From JADGAU01 sp045047105 (lineage in GTDB: Bacteria > Pseudomonadota > Gammaproteobacteria > GRL18), in NCBI GenBank assembly GCA_045047105.1, contig JASFYQ010000106.1, positions 1 through 35,351 of the forward strand: a stretch of DNA of 35,351 nt, read 5' to 3'. Below the pieces are notes generated by a model. It had not been told where the DNA came from. It ran no database searches and saw only the letters and a list, made by a program, of their open reading frames with translations. The position numbers and the translations under genes are program-made. This document shows, in pieces, positions 14,215 to 21,720 of this stretch (within the stretch, counting starts at the first letter, position 1; each line of letters begins with the position of its first letter).

Positions 14215-15084
14215 ATGGTGGACACAGATAATATGAGCAGTTGGTTTCGAAAATTACTCCCTTCTATTAATACAGATGGAGCTTCAAAAAGAGCAGTACC
14301 TGAAGGATTATGGCATAAATGCCCATCCTGTAGTGCGGTACTGTATAGAATTGAGCTAGAAAAAAATCTGGAAGTCTGTCCAAAATGTAATCATCATATG
14401 CGTATTGAGGCAAGAAAACGTTTAGAACATTTTTTTGACGCTGATAGCATAACGGAAATTGCAGAAAATATAAAACCCGTTGATGAGTTAAAATTTAAAG
14501 ACTCCAAGAAATATAAAGACCGAATTAATAGTGCTCAAAAAGAAACTGGTGAAAAAGATGCATTAATTGTTTGTCAGGGACAGGTCAAAGGTTTTTCTCT
14601 GGTGGCTGCTGCATTTGATTTTCGTTTTATGGGTGGGTCTATGGGCTCTGTGGTTGGTGAAAAATTTATTCGAGCGGTTAAACTCTGCCTTGAAAAAGAC
14701 ATTCCTCTGGTATGTTTTTCTGCCAGTGGTGGAGCAAGAATGCAAGAAGCTTTATTTTCGCTGATGCAAATGTCAAAAACCAGTGCCGCTTTGGGCAGAT
14801 TAAGAAAGCGTGGAATACCTTTTATTTCCGTTATGACCGACCCAACTATGGGTGGCGTTTCAGCCAGTTTGGCTATGCTAGGTGACATTAATGTAGCTGA
14901 ACCTAATGCCTTAATTGGTTTTGCTGGTCCTCGAGTTATTGAGCAAACGGTAAGAGAGACGCTACCAGAAGGTTTTCAACGCAGTGAATTTTTACTAGAA
15001 CATGGCGCTTTAGATATGATTGTGTCTCGTCATGAAATGCGTGATACCCTGGTTAATATATTGGCTATGTTAAAACAAAAATAG
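14215..15084 (+). CDS. accD: Acetyl-CoA carboxylase carboxyltransferase subunit beta
   Basis: The protein has 289 residues. AccD with AccA transfers the carboxyl group from biotin to acetyl-CoA, the first step of fatty acid synthesis. The N-terminal zinc ribbon CPSCSAVLYR...CPKCNHHM (Cys4) is intact. The oxyanion segments CFSASGGARMQEA and SVMTDPTMGGVSAS mark the crotonase-fold transferase, and EPNALIGFAGPRVIEQT the C-terminal part. The start at 14215 has AGGAATG upstream; an in-frame ATG at 14230 is possible. The linkage trpA-accD-folC is common in proteobacteria. Confidence 0.97.
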   Translation: MVDTDNMSSWFRKLLPSINTDGASKRAVPEGLWHKCPSCSAVLYRIELEKNLEVCPKCNHHMRIEARKRLEHFFDADSITEIAENIKPVDELKFKDSKKYKDRINSAQKETGEKDALIVCQGQVKGFSLVAAAFDFRFMGGSMGSVVGEKFIRAVKLCLEKDIPLVCFSASGGARMQEALFSLMQMSKTSAALGRLRKRGIPFISVMTDPTMGGVSASLAMLGDINVAEPNALIGFAGPRVIEQTVRETLPEGFQRSEFLLEHGALDMIVSRHEMRDTLVNILAMLKQK

Positions 15085-16428
15085 ATGCCAAAAACGCTCG
15101 CTCAATGGCTGCAATGGCTGGAATCTCTGCATCCCAGCAAAATTGATCTTGGGCTACAACGAATAGTTCAGGTAGCTGCTCGTTTATTACCCGATAATTT
15201 TTTTGCCAATGCTAAACAATCTTTGCCATTTAAAATAATTGTTGTTGGTGGAACTAACGGTAAGGGTTCAAGCCTGGCTTTTTTACAATCCATTTTAATT
15301 GCCTCTGGTTATAAAACTGGCACTTATACTTCCCCGCATTTTTTAAGTTTTAATGAACGTATTCAGGTTAATTCCAGCTCAATAGGTGATGCTCAACTCT
15401 GCGCTGTTTTTGAACAAATTGAAGCGATGAGAGGGGATATTTCTCTGACCTATTTTGAATATGCTACCCTGGCTGCATTGTATTATTTTGTGCAACAAAA
15501 ATGTGATGTTATAGTCATGGAAGTAGGTTTAGGAGGGCGTTTAGATGCAGTTAATATCTTAGATTCTGATGTTAGTCTGGTTACAACGGTGGATTTGGAT
15601 CATCAGAATTGGCTGGGTGATAATATAGAAGCCATTGCTTATGAAAAAGCAGGTATATTTCGTAATAAACATCTGGCTTTGTATGGTGATGAAAATACCC
15701 CCAGTTCACTGGTAAAGCATGCTAAGGAAATTGATTGTAGCTTATTGCAATACGGTAAGGATTATTCTTATAACAAACAGTCTCAACACTGGACTATTTA
15801 TCCAAATAGGTGCTTTGATAACAATTCAGACTATAGTTTAGGTCCATTAATATTTCCCCTGCTCCATGGTGAGATACAATTTAAAAATGCTTGTAATGCC
15901 ATTGTGCTATTGAATAATTTGCAACAACAACTGCCTAAAATCACTTTGCAAACTATTAATAAAGGTATTGAAAAAGCCTCTATCGAGGGTCGTTATCAGT
16001 GTTTGTCTAAAAGCAAAAATATAGATGTTTTTGTTGATGTGGCTCATAATCCACAAGCGGCTAAAATATTAAATACTATTTTATCTGAACCTGCTTATAC
16101 GGGACAAACCCATGCTATTTTTGCTATCTTAGATGACAAAGATATTAGAGGAGTAGTTCAGCAACTCATCAATAGTTTTGATGCATGGCACATTATTCGT
16201 CTGGATTCGGCTCGGGCTACTACACAACAAAAAATTAAAGATATCATTCAATCAGAGAATAAAAATATTCCTGTATCATGTTATAATGAGTTTTCAGTTG
16301 CCTTAAAAACAGTTATGGAGCAGAACAACTCAATGGTGTCGAAGGATTTAACCGGAGTTAAAAATCGTGTCATTATATTTGGCTCTTTTTTAACCGTTGC
16401 TCAAGCTATGGCATTCTTTAAGGAATAA
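15085..16428 (+). CDS. folC: Dihydrofolate/folylpolyglutamate synthase
   Basis: The protein has 447 residues. FolC adds glutamate to dihydropteroate and to reduced folates with ATP. The P-loop is VVGGTNGKGSS. TGTYTSPHFLSFNERIQVN, EVGLGGRLDAVN and VDLDHQNWLGDN (Mg and substrate binding) are all present, as is the C-terminal ligase domain with DVAHNPQA. The ATG directly follows the accD stop (TAGATG, no gap), so it is probably expressed by coupled translation. The length is slightly above the usual 420-430. Confidence 0.95.
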   Translation: MPKTLAQWLQWLESLHPSKIDLGLQRIVQVAARLLPDNFFANAKQSLPFKIIVVGGTNGKGSSLAFLQSILIASGYKTGTYTSPHFLSFNERIQVNSSSIGDAQLCAVFEQIEAMRGDISLTYFEYATLAALYYFVQQKCDVIVMEVGLGGRLDAVNILDSDVSLVTTVDLDHQNWLGDNIEAIAYEKAGIFRNKHLALYGDENTPSSLVKHAKEIDCSLLQYGKDYSYNKQSQHWTIYPNRCFDNNSDYSLGPLIFPLLHGEIQFKNACNAIVLLNNLQQQLPKITLQTINKGIEKASIEGRYQCLSKSKNIDVFVDVAHNPQAAKILNTILSEPAYTGQTHAIFAILDDKDIRGVVQQLINSFDAWHIIRLDSARATTQQKIKDIIQSENKNIPVSCYNEFSVALKTVMEQNNSMVSKDLTGVKNRVIIFGSFLTVAQAMAFFKE

Positions 16429-16437
16429 AAACTTCTT

Positions 16438-17025
16438 GTGAGCGACAATAGAATAAAAGATGATACGGTTGATCTAAAGCAACGGATTGTAGGTGCCATC
16501 GTTATTGTTTCATTGGCGGTTATTATCCTGCCCATTTTATTAAGACCAGAAGAAAACTCAAAACAGCATTTTTCCACTGAACGGATTCCCCCAATACCTG
16601 CTGAGGTAATATCCACAGTAAGTAATTATAATAAGGTTACTAAAAAAACAGAAGCAATGCCTGCTTTGCCTACTGTTAACGCTATCCCGATTGATAAGCA
16701 AAACAAGCAGCAAGTTGAACAGTCTGTAGTTAAAATTGCCCGAGATGTTGCATATAAAAATGCGGATAAAGCGGCTGATAAACTAATTAATCAAGCGTAT
16801 ACCATTCAATTAGGTAGTTTTAGCCAGCAGCAAAATGCTTTTAAATTACGAGATAAGTTACGAGATAAAAAATTTAAAGCTTATATAGAAAAAGTTAATT
16901 TAAATGCGGGCATAAGCTACCGGGTTAGAGTTGGGCCATATTTAAAGCACCCAACAGCAGTAACTAAACAAAAAAATATTAAACGTAAATTTAATATAGA
17001 AGGCTCAATTGTTATTTATAAATAA
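16438..17025 (+). CDS. dedD: SPOR-domain inner membrane protein (DedD-like)
   Basis: The protein has 195 residues from a GTG start (MSDNRIKDDT), with AAGGA overlapping the folC stop. There is one membrane helix near residues 17-37 (IVGAIVIVSLAVIILPILL) after a short basic N-terminus, so the bulk faces the periplasm. The C-terminus (about residues 120-195) is a SPOR domain (YTIQLGSFSQQQNAFKLRDK and YRVRVGPY), which binds denuded peptidoglycan at the division septum. Location between folC and cvpA is exactly that of E. coli dedD, whose product is a cell-division protein. Overall sequence similarity outside SPOR is low in this family. Confidence 0.88.
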   Translation: MSDNRIKDDTVDLKQRIVGAIVIVSLAVIILPILLRPEENSKQHFSTERIPPIPAEVISTVSNYNKVTKKTEAMPALPTVNAIPIDKQNKQQVEQSVVKIARDVAYKNADKAADKLINQAYTIQLGSFSQQQNAFKLRDKLRDKKFKAYIEKVNLNAGISYRVRVGPYLKHPTAVTKQKNIKRKFNIEGSIVIYK

Positions 17026-17054
17026 CATGTCTCATGTGACTTAAAGGCGTATAA

Positions 17055-17555
17055 ATGAATTTAATTTGGGTTGATTATTTTATTCTTGTAATCATTTTTA
17101 TTTCTATGATAATAAGTTTATTGCGAGGGTTTGTCAGAGAAGCTTTGTCTTTAGCGGGATGGATAGTTTCAATTTTCATTGCCTTTGCTTATATGAATCA
17201 GCTGGCATTATTAATTCAACCTAAACTGAGCTCTTTACCTGCTTCGGTTTTAAACTTGTTGGCTTTTTCTATATTGCTTGTTATTGCATTAATTGTGGCA
17301 GGCTTATTAAATAATTTAATCGCTAAATTAGTTGATAAAACAGGATTATCAGGTACTGATAGAGCAATTGGCATGTTATTTGGTATTGCCCGAGGCATGG
17401 TATTGATTGGAGTATTAGTTTTGTTGGCAGGCTTTACCATGGTGCCGCAAGATTTATGGTGGAAACAATCATTATTTTTAGTTCATTTTCAGCAACTAGC
17501 TGTAACATTATCTGGCTTTTTGCCATCTGATTTAGCGATGAAAATTCATTATTAG
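17055..17555 (+). CDS. cvpA: CvpA family inner membrane protein
   Basis: The protein has 166 residues with four hydrophobic segments (about residues 6-24, 27-48, 62-86 and 104-125). LLRGFVREALSLAGWIVSI and GIARGMVLIGVLVLLAGF are the conserved CvpA features (the RGx2rE and ARG motifs). CvpA was named for a need in colicin V production; the exact biochemical role is unclear, and it often precedes purF, as here (178 bases). It stands in the same plus-strand run as folC and dedD. Confidence 0.93.
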   Translation: MNLIWVDYFILVIIFISMIISLLRGFVREALSLAGWIVSIFIAFAYMNQLALLIQPKLSSLPASVLNLLAFSILLVIALIVAGLLNNLIAKLVDKTGLSGTDRAIGMLFGIARGMVLIGVLVLLAGFTMVPQDLWWKQSLFLVHFQQLAVTLSGFLPSDLAMKIHY

Positions 17556-17732
17556 ACCATAACTATTCGCTTTACTCTAGGTTATTTCTGTTTATAAATA
17601 AATTAAGCAACAATGAATATTATATATATTTTTTTTATTGCGTTTAAATAGAAAACTTTAGTTTTAAGCTAAACGTCATGGTGTTTTTATGAGCAATTTG
17701 TATTAGGCTCTTATTTTTAGGGAAAAATTATT

Positions 17733-19238
17733 ATGTGTGGCATTATCGGAATAGTTGCAAAAAACACTGTCAACCAGGAACTATATGATGGTTTAACTGT
17801 ATTACAGCATAGAGGTCAGGATGCCGCGGGCATTGTGACCTATGATAATGGCAGAATGCATCTACGTAAGGCGAATGGTTTAGTCCGTGATGTGTTTAAC
17901 TCATATAATATGCTTCGCTTAACTGGCAGAATGGGAATTGGACATGTTCGCTATCCCACAGCAGGTAGTTCATCTTCAGCAGAAGCTCAGCCATTATATG
18001 TGAACTCACCTTATGGTATTGCTCTGGCTCATAATGGCAATTTAACTAATGCTGAAGAGTTAAAAACCGAAATCTTTAAACAAGACCTCCGCCATTTAAA
18101 TACTGATTCAGATTCTGAAGTTTTATTAAATGTTTTTGCTCATAAGTTACAGGAGAGTAGAAAATTACGTATTAATGAAGAAGATGTTTTTGCCGCAGTA
18201 AGTGATGTTCATAGACGTTGTAACGGGGCCTATGCGACGGTTGCAATGATTACGGGTTACGGTATTGTTGGTTTTCGTGATCCTTTAGGAATTCGCCCTG
18301 TGGTATATGGCCAACGTCAAACATCATCTGGAACAGAATATTGCATTGCTTCAGAAAGTGTTGCCTTAGATGTGTTAGGTTTTGAGTTAATCCGAGATAT
18401 AGCTCCAGGTGAAGCGGTAGTTATTACTTATGATGGGCAAATTTTTACCAAGCAATGTGCTAAAAACACACAATATACCCCCTGTATTTTTGAACATGTC
18501 TATTTTGCCAGACCAGACTCTATTATTGATAATATTTCTGTCTATAAAGCACGCTTAAGAATGGGGGAGTCCCTGGCCAGAAAAATACTTAAAATTCGCC
18601 CTGAGCATGATATAGATGTAGTAATCCCTATACCTGATACCAGTCGCAGCTCTGCAATTGGCCTGGCAAATATTTTGGGAGTAAAATATCGCGAAGGCTT
18701 TATGAAAAACCGTTATATTGGGCGTACCTTTATTATGCCTGGCCAAAAACAACGTAAACGTTCGGTAAAACAAAAACTTAATGCTATGGATTTAGAGTTC
18801 AGGAACAGAAATGTACTTCTGGTTGATGACTCTATTGTTCGAGGTACTACCTCGGGTCAAATAGTTAAGATGGCAAGGGATGCAGGTGCTAAAAAAGTGT
18901 ATTTTGCCTCAGCTTCTCCCGCAGTATCTCACCCTAATGTGTATGGTATTGATATGCCATCATCACAAGAATTGGTTGCATATAATCGCAGTGAACAAGA
19001 AATTGCAGATGAAATTGGCGTAGATTGGTTAATTTATCAGGATTTGGATGATTTGATTGAAGCCTGCCATAGAGGTAACCGAGATATTTCAAAATTTGAT
19101 GTGTCGGTATTTAATGGCGAGTATGTCACGGGCGATATTGATGATGAATATCTGGATAAGCTTAATCAGCGTCGTAAGGATTGTAATAAAGAGAAACAGC
19201 TACAGAGTGAAGAAGAGACCCTGGGGATTGGGGGATAA
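17733..19238 (+). CDS. purF: Amidophosphoribosyltransferase
   Basis: The protein has 501 residues. It makes phosphoribosylamine from PRPP and glutamine, the first committed step of purine synthesis. Cys2 (MCGIIGIV) is the N-terminal nucleophile for glutaminase activity, with LQHRGQDAAGI, GIGHVRYPTAG and AHNGNLTNA in the glutaminase domain. The PRTase domain shows VVIPIPDTSRSSA and the PRPP loop VLLVDDSIVRGTTS. FMKNRYIGRTFI is also conserved. It closes the metabolic run; instead of the common metZ it is followed by a decayed insertion sequence. Confidence 0.98.
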   Translation: MCGIIGIVAKNTVNQELYDGLTVLQHRGQDAAGIVTYDNGRMHLRKANGLVRDVFNSYNMLRLTGRMGIGHVRYPTAGSSSSAEAQPLYVNSPYGIALAHNGNLTNAEELKTEIFKQDLRHLNTDSDSEVLLNVFAHKLQESRKLRINEEDVFAAVSDVHRRCNGAYATVAMITGYGIVGFRDPLGIRPVVYGQRQTSSGTEYCIASESVALDVLGFELIRDIAPGEAVVITYDGQIFTKQCAKNTQYTPCIFEHVYFARPDSIIDNISVYKARLRMGESLARKILKIRPEHDIDVVIPIPDTSRSSAIGLANILGVKYREGFMKNRYIGRTFIMPGQKQRKRSVKQKLNAMDLEFRNRNVLLVDDSIVRGTTSGQIVKMARDAGAKKVYFASASPAVSHPNVYGIDMPSSQELVAYNRSEQEIADEIGVDWLIYQDLDDLIEACHRGNRDISKFDVSVFNGEYVTGDIDDEYLDKLNQRRKDCNKEKQLQSEEETLGIGG

Positions 19239-19366
19239 GCCTGGCCTAATTTATTGTTTGCATATTGCTTTTCATTACAGATGAAAAAAGAATTGGCCAG
19301 TTCCAACACTGTCAGTTTGGGGCTTATTGCTCCTTGTCTCTCTGATAATAGGCTTGTTTAGTATTA

Positions 19367-19374
19367 ATTTCAGA
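19367..19374. repeat. Target-site duplication, left copy
   Basis: ATTTCAGA immediately precedes the left inverted repeat of the 141-bp element; the same 8 bases at 19516-19523 follow the right one. Confidence 0.8.
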
Positions 19375-19515
19375 GTAACTACTCAGCGTATTCATCTTTT
19401 ACCACAGAACTGCGTTATTTTTGCCCTCAAAATGGTCACATATTTGTATATGCTCACATTTTTCGGTCAAAAAAGCCTGATTCTGAGGCAAAATCTAAAC
19501 ACGCTGAGTAGTTAC
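19375..19515. mobile_element. 141-bp MITE-like element with 15-bp perfect TIRs
   Basis: The ends are GTAACTACTCAGCGT (19375-19389) and its exact reverse complement (19501-19515), with looser complementarity for another 10 bases inward. An 8-bp direct repeat flanks it (19367-19374 and 19516-19523). It holds no coding capacity of its own: the plus frame read across it is chance. Terminal repeats, size and a clean target duplication are the marks of a non-autonomous element moved by a transposase elsewhere in the genome. It sits inside the ISAs1-family remnant. I cannot name the parent family. Confidence 0.8.
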
Positions 19516-19523
19516 ATTTCAGA
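19516..19523. repeat. Target-site duplication, right copy
   Basis: ATTTCAGA lies directly after the right inverted repeat, identical to 19367-19374. Confidence 0.8.
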
Positions 19524-19790
19524 AGTATAAAACTCAATTAGACGTTATTTGCTCATGCGGTTCGCTCTCATTGGGGCATAGAAAATAAAGTACATTGGGT
19601 TTTGGATATGACTTTTAGAGAAGATGAAAGTCGTATTCGACGTGGTAATGCGACACATAACATGGGAGTCACTCGTCACATGGCATTAAACTTACTTAAA
19701 AAAGAAAAAACAAAACTCAGCTTAGCTGGAAAAAGACTGAAAGCTGCATTCGATGATACTTATAGAGCTAAAGTATTGAGTAGCATATAA

Positions 19791-19809
19791 TTTTAATGAT
19801 TTTGCCCTG
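19791..19809. repeat. Probable right terminal inverted repeat of the ISAs1-family remnant
   Basis: The end ATGATTTTGCCCTG reads CAGGGCAAAATCAT outward-in on the other strand; a CAGGGC start is usual for ISAs1-family ends. It lies just after the transposase stop and only four bases before the end of nadA. The matching left end was not found, in line with a truncated copy. Confidence 0.55.
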
Positions 19810-19813
19810 GGTG

Positions 19814-20866
19814 TTAATGTTGTTTGCCTGAAAAATCCAGCAGACGTTGAGTGGACTGAAAGGCTTTTAGGCGAATACCTTCTTCTACAAAGATTTCATT
19901 AGTTTCTTTTTCTAAAACCGCTAATACGCCTGGCAAACTATTCATTGCCATCCAGGAACAATGGGCGCACATAGTACATGTTGCTCCAATACCTCCTGTA
20001 GGTGCTTCTATTAAGCGTTTATCAGGCATAGCCTGTTGCATTTTATAAAAAATACCATTGTCTGTGGCAACGATAAATGTATCGCTATTGAGCGTTTTAA
20101 CCGCTTCGATTAACTGCGTGGTAGAGCCTACTACGTCGGCCATTTCTACTAGGGTGTAAGCTGATTCAGGATGAACCAGTATTTTAGCGCCGGGATATTT
20201 TTCTTTTAAATGTAATAAGGCATCGGCTTTAAATTCATTATGTACTACACAGGAACCTTGCCATAACAACATATCGGCTCCAGAAGTTTGTTGAATATAC
20301 TTGCCTAAATGACGATCAGGAGCCCAGAGTATTTTTTTACCCTGGCTGTGCAGGTGTTGAATAACTTTGCTGGCAATACCCGAGGTGACTACCCAGTCAG
20401 CTCGCGCTTTTACTTCTGCGCTGGTATTGGCATACACAACTACAGTGCGTTCGGGGTGTAAATCACAAAAATTGCTGAATTCTTCTGCAGGACAGCCCAA
20501 ATCTAAGGAGCAGGTTGCTCTTAAATCAGGCATAAAAATCCGTTTTTCTGGTGAAAGAATTTTGGCTGTTTCACCCATAAAGCGCACTCCAGCAACAATT
20601 ATTTTTTTTGCCTTATGTGCCTTACCAAAACGAGCCATTTCCAGAGAGTCTGAAACACAACCTCCTGTTTCATCGGCTAATTGCTGCAAATCTGGATCGG
20701 TATAATAATGTGCTACTAATACCGCATCTTGCTCTTTTAAAGTGGATTTAATCTTGTTCTTAAATAACTCTTGGTTCTTAGGTTTAGCAAGATTGATTTT
20801 TTTTAAAATATCAGCTGTAGCAGGAATATCATATTCCAACTCAGGGGTTGTTACTATTTGATTCAT
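19814..20866 (-). CDS. nadA: Quinolinate synthase
   Basis: The protein has 350 residues, normal for NadA. It condenses iminoaspartate and dihydroxyacetone phosphate to quinolinate for NAD synthesis, using a [4Fe-4S] cluster. The three cluster cysteines are in RATCSLDLGCPAEEF, WQGSCVVHNEF and GATCTMCAHCSWMAMN. VAHYYTDPDLQQLAD and the substrate loop VHPES are also present. Its start overlaps the stop of the upstream FecR/DUF4384-like gene by four bases (ATGA), so the two are translationally coupled. The 3' end is four bases from the insertion-sequence end; the last residues (LDFSGKQH) look natural, so the gene appears undamaged. Confidence 0.97.
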   Translation of the reverse strand: MNQIVTTPELEYDIPATADILKKINLAKPKNQELFKNKIKSTLKEQDAVLVAHYYTDPDLQQLADETGGCVSDSLEMARFGKAHKAKKIIVAGVRFMGETAKILSPEKRIFMPDLRATCSLDLGCPAEEFSNFCDLHPERTVVVYANTSAEVKARADWVVTSGIASKVIQHLHSQGKKILWAPDRHLGKYIQQTSGADMLLWQGSCVVHNEFKADALLHLKEKYPGAKILVHPESAYTLVEMADVVGSTTQLIEAVKTLNSDTFIVATDNGIFYKMQQAMPDKRLIEAPTGGIGATCTMCAHCSWMAMNSLPGVLAVLEKETNEIFVEEGIRLKAFQSTQRLLDFSGKQH

Positions 20867-21720
20867 TGAGTAATATGTAGTTTTATTTGTTTTTCTGAAT
20901 AACTTTGTTGTAGGTTATTATTTATATATGTTTTAAGCTGTTGGTAATAGGCTTTAGCATCACTTTGTTTGTTTTTTAATAAGATCGGCTCATTACTGGC
21001 AATAATCTGTATATTATCTATACCTGTGGGCAAACCTGCAACTAGTCCAACCCCTGAATTGCCCAGTGTATATAACTTATTTGCAGATATTTTACCTTCT
21101 TTTAATAATAATTCTGGAGTTAGAGGGTAGAGTTGACCATCGCTGGTATAATAATTAACAATTACATAAGCATCTTGATTGGATAAGAAATGAATTAATA
21201 TAGGGGAATTGATTTTAAAGGCAGGCTGTTTGCCCTTATTAGTCCAGGCTTTTAGATGAAAACTATTGTTTTTAACTATTGGTTCTAAAACAAAGTTAGA
21301 GTCCGTTTTTCCTACGCCTCTAATAACTAATCCCGCTTTTAGGTGGCTGTCTGATTGTTGTAATACTGCCTTGGGAATATTGCAGTCCAGTATATCAATT
21401 TTTTTAAATTGTCCTGAACGTAATACACTTTGTTTTTTACCGACTTGGATCAGACTTTGTTGATCAAGCGTTTCTTGTCTGCAACCATTATAAAAGGTTA
21501 GCAGTAAATTGGAATTTATACCTGTTTTGAGTATATCCCCAATAAAAATATCAGTGCCAAAATCAATCTGGCGTTCCGTACTATTTTCAAAATTAACCTT
21601 ACCATCAAAAGAAGTAATCATAGCTACAGGCGTATCAAAGGGACTAGCTATAACTGTTTGTGTTGTACTAAGAAGGGTAAGAAGGATAAAAAATAAAAGT
21701 TTTGTTGTTGTTTTATGCAT
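20863..21720 (-). CDS. Exported FecR-like / DUF4384-like protein
   Basis: The protein has 285 residues. The signal peptide covers residues 1-25 (LLFFILLTLLSTTQTVIA). Residues about 30-100 look like a FecR-type beta domain (MITSFDGKVNFENSTERQID, IFIGDILKTGINSNLLLTFY), which in many proteins binds or presents cell-surface partners. Residues about 155-265 resemble DUF4384 (HFLSNQDAYVIVNYYTSDGQ, LYPLTPE, GLPTGIDNIQIIASNEPI). It would be periplasmic or surface-bound. Its ATG overlaps the cyclase stop by eight bases and its stop overlaps the nadA start, so it is the middle of a coupled trio. FecR partners of CHASE2 cyclases are common; the specific ligand is unknown. Confidence 0.75.
   Translation of the reverse strand: MHKTTTKLLFFILLTLLSTTQTVIASPFDTPVAMITSFDGKVNFENSTERQIDFGTDIFIGDILKTGINSNLLLTFYNGCRQETLDQQSLIQVGKKQSVLRSGQFKKIDILDCNIPKAVLQQSDSHLKAGLVIRGVGKTDSNFVLEPIVKNNSFHLKAWTNKGKQPAFKINSPILIHFLSNQDAYVIVNYYTSDGQLYPLTPELLLKEGKISANKLYTLGNSGVGLVAGLPTGIDNIQIIASNEPILLKNKQSDAKAYYQQLKTYINNNLQQSYSEKQIKLHITQ

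Larger units (their letters stand above)
19265..19790 (+). pseudogene. ISAs1-family transposase remnant, split by a MITE-like element
   Basis: The clear part is 19542-19790: LFAHAVRSHWGIENKVHWVL, DMTFREDESRIRRGNATHNM, then RHMALNLLKKEKT, which matches the C-terminal end of ISAs1-family (H-repeat-associated) DDE transposases, including the glutamate-containing HWGIEN and FREDeSR segments. A TAG at 19539 breaks the frame. Removing the 141-bp insert joins the upstream frame (SINFR) to SIKLN, which resembles the RYFISSI segment of the family, so 19265-19374 is probably a worn earlier part, though that piece is weak. The first two-thirds of the gene is missing. The element lies between purF and nadA. 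Confidence 0.75.

Noticed and set aside
19327..19530. Hydrophobic plus-strand ORF of 67 codons
   Set aside because: It reads straight through the MITE-like element, so the combined protein is an artefact; only its first part may be transposase remnant.
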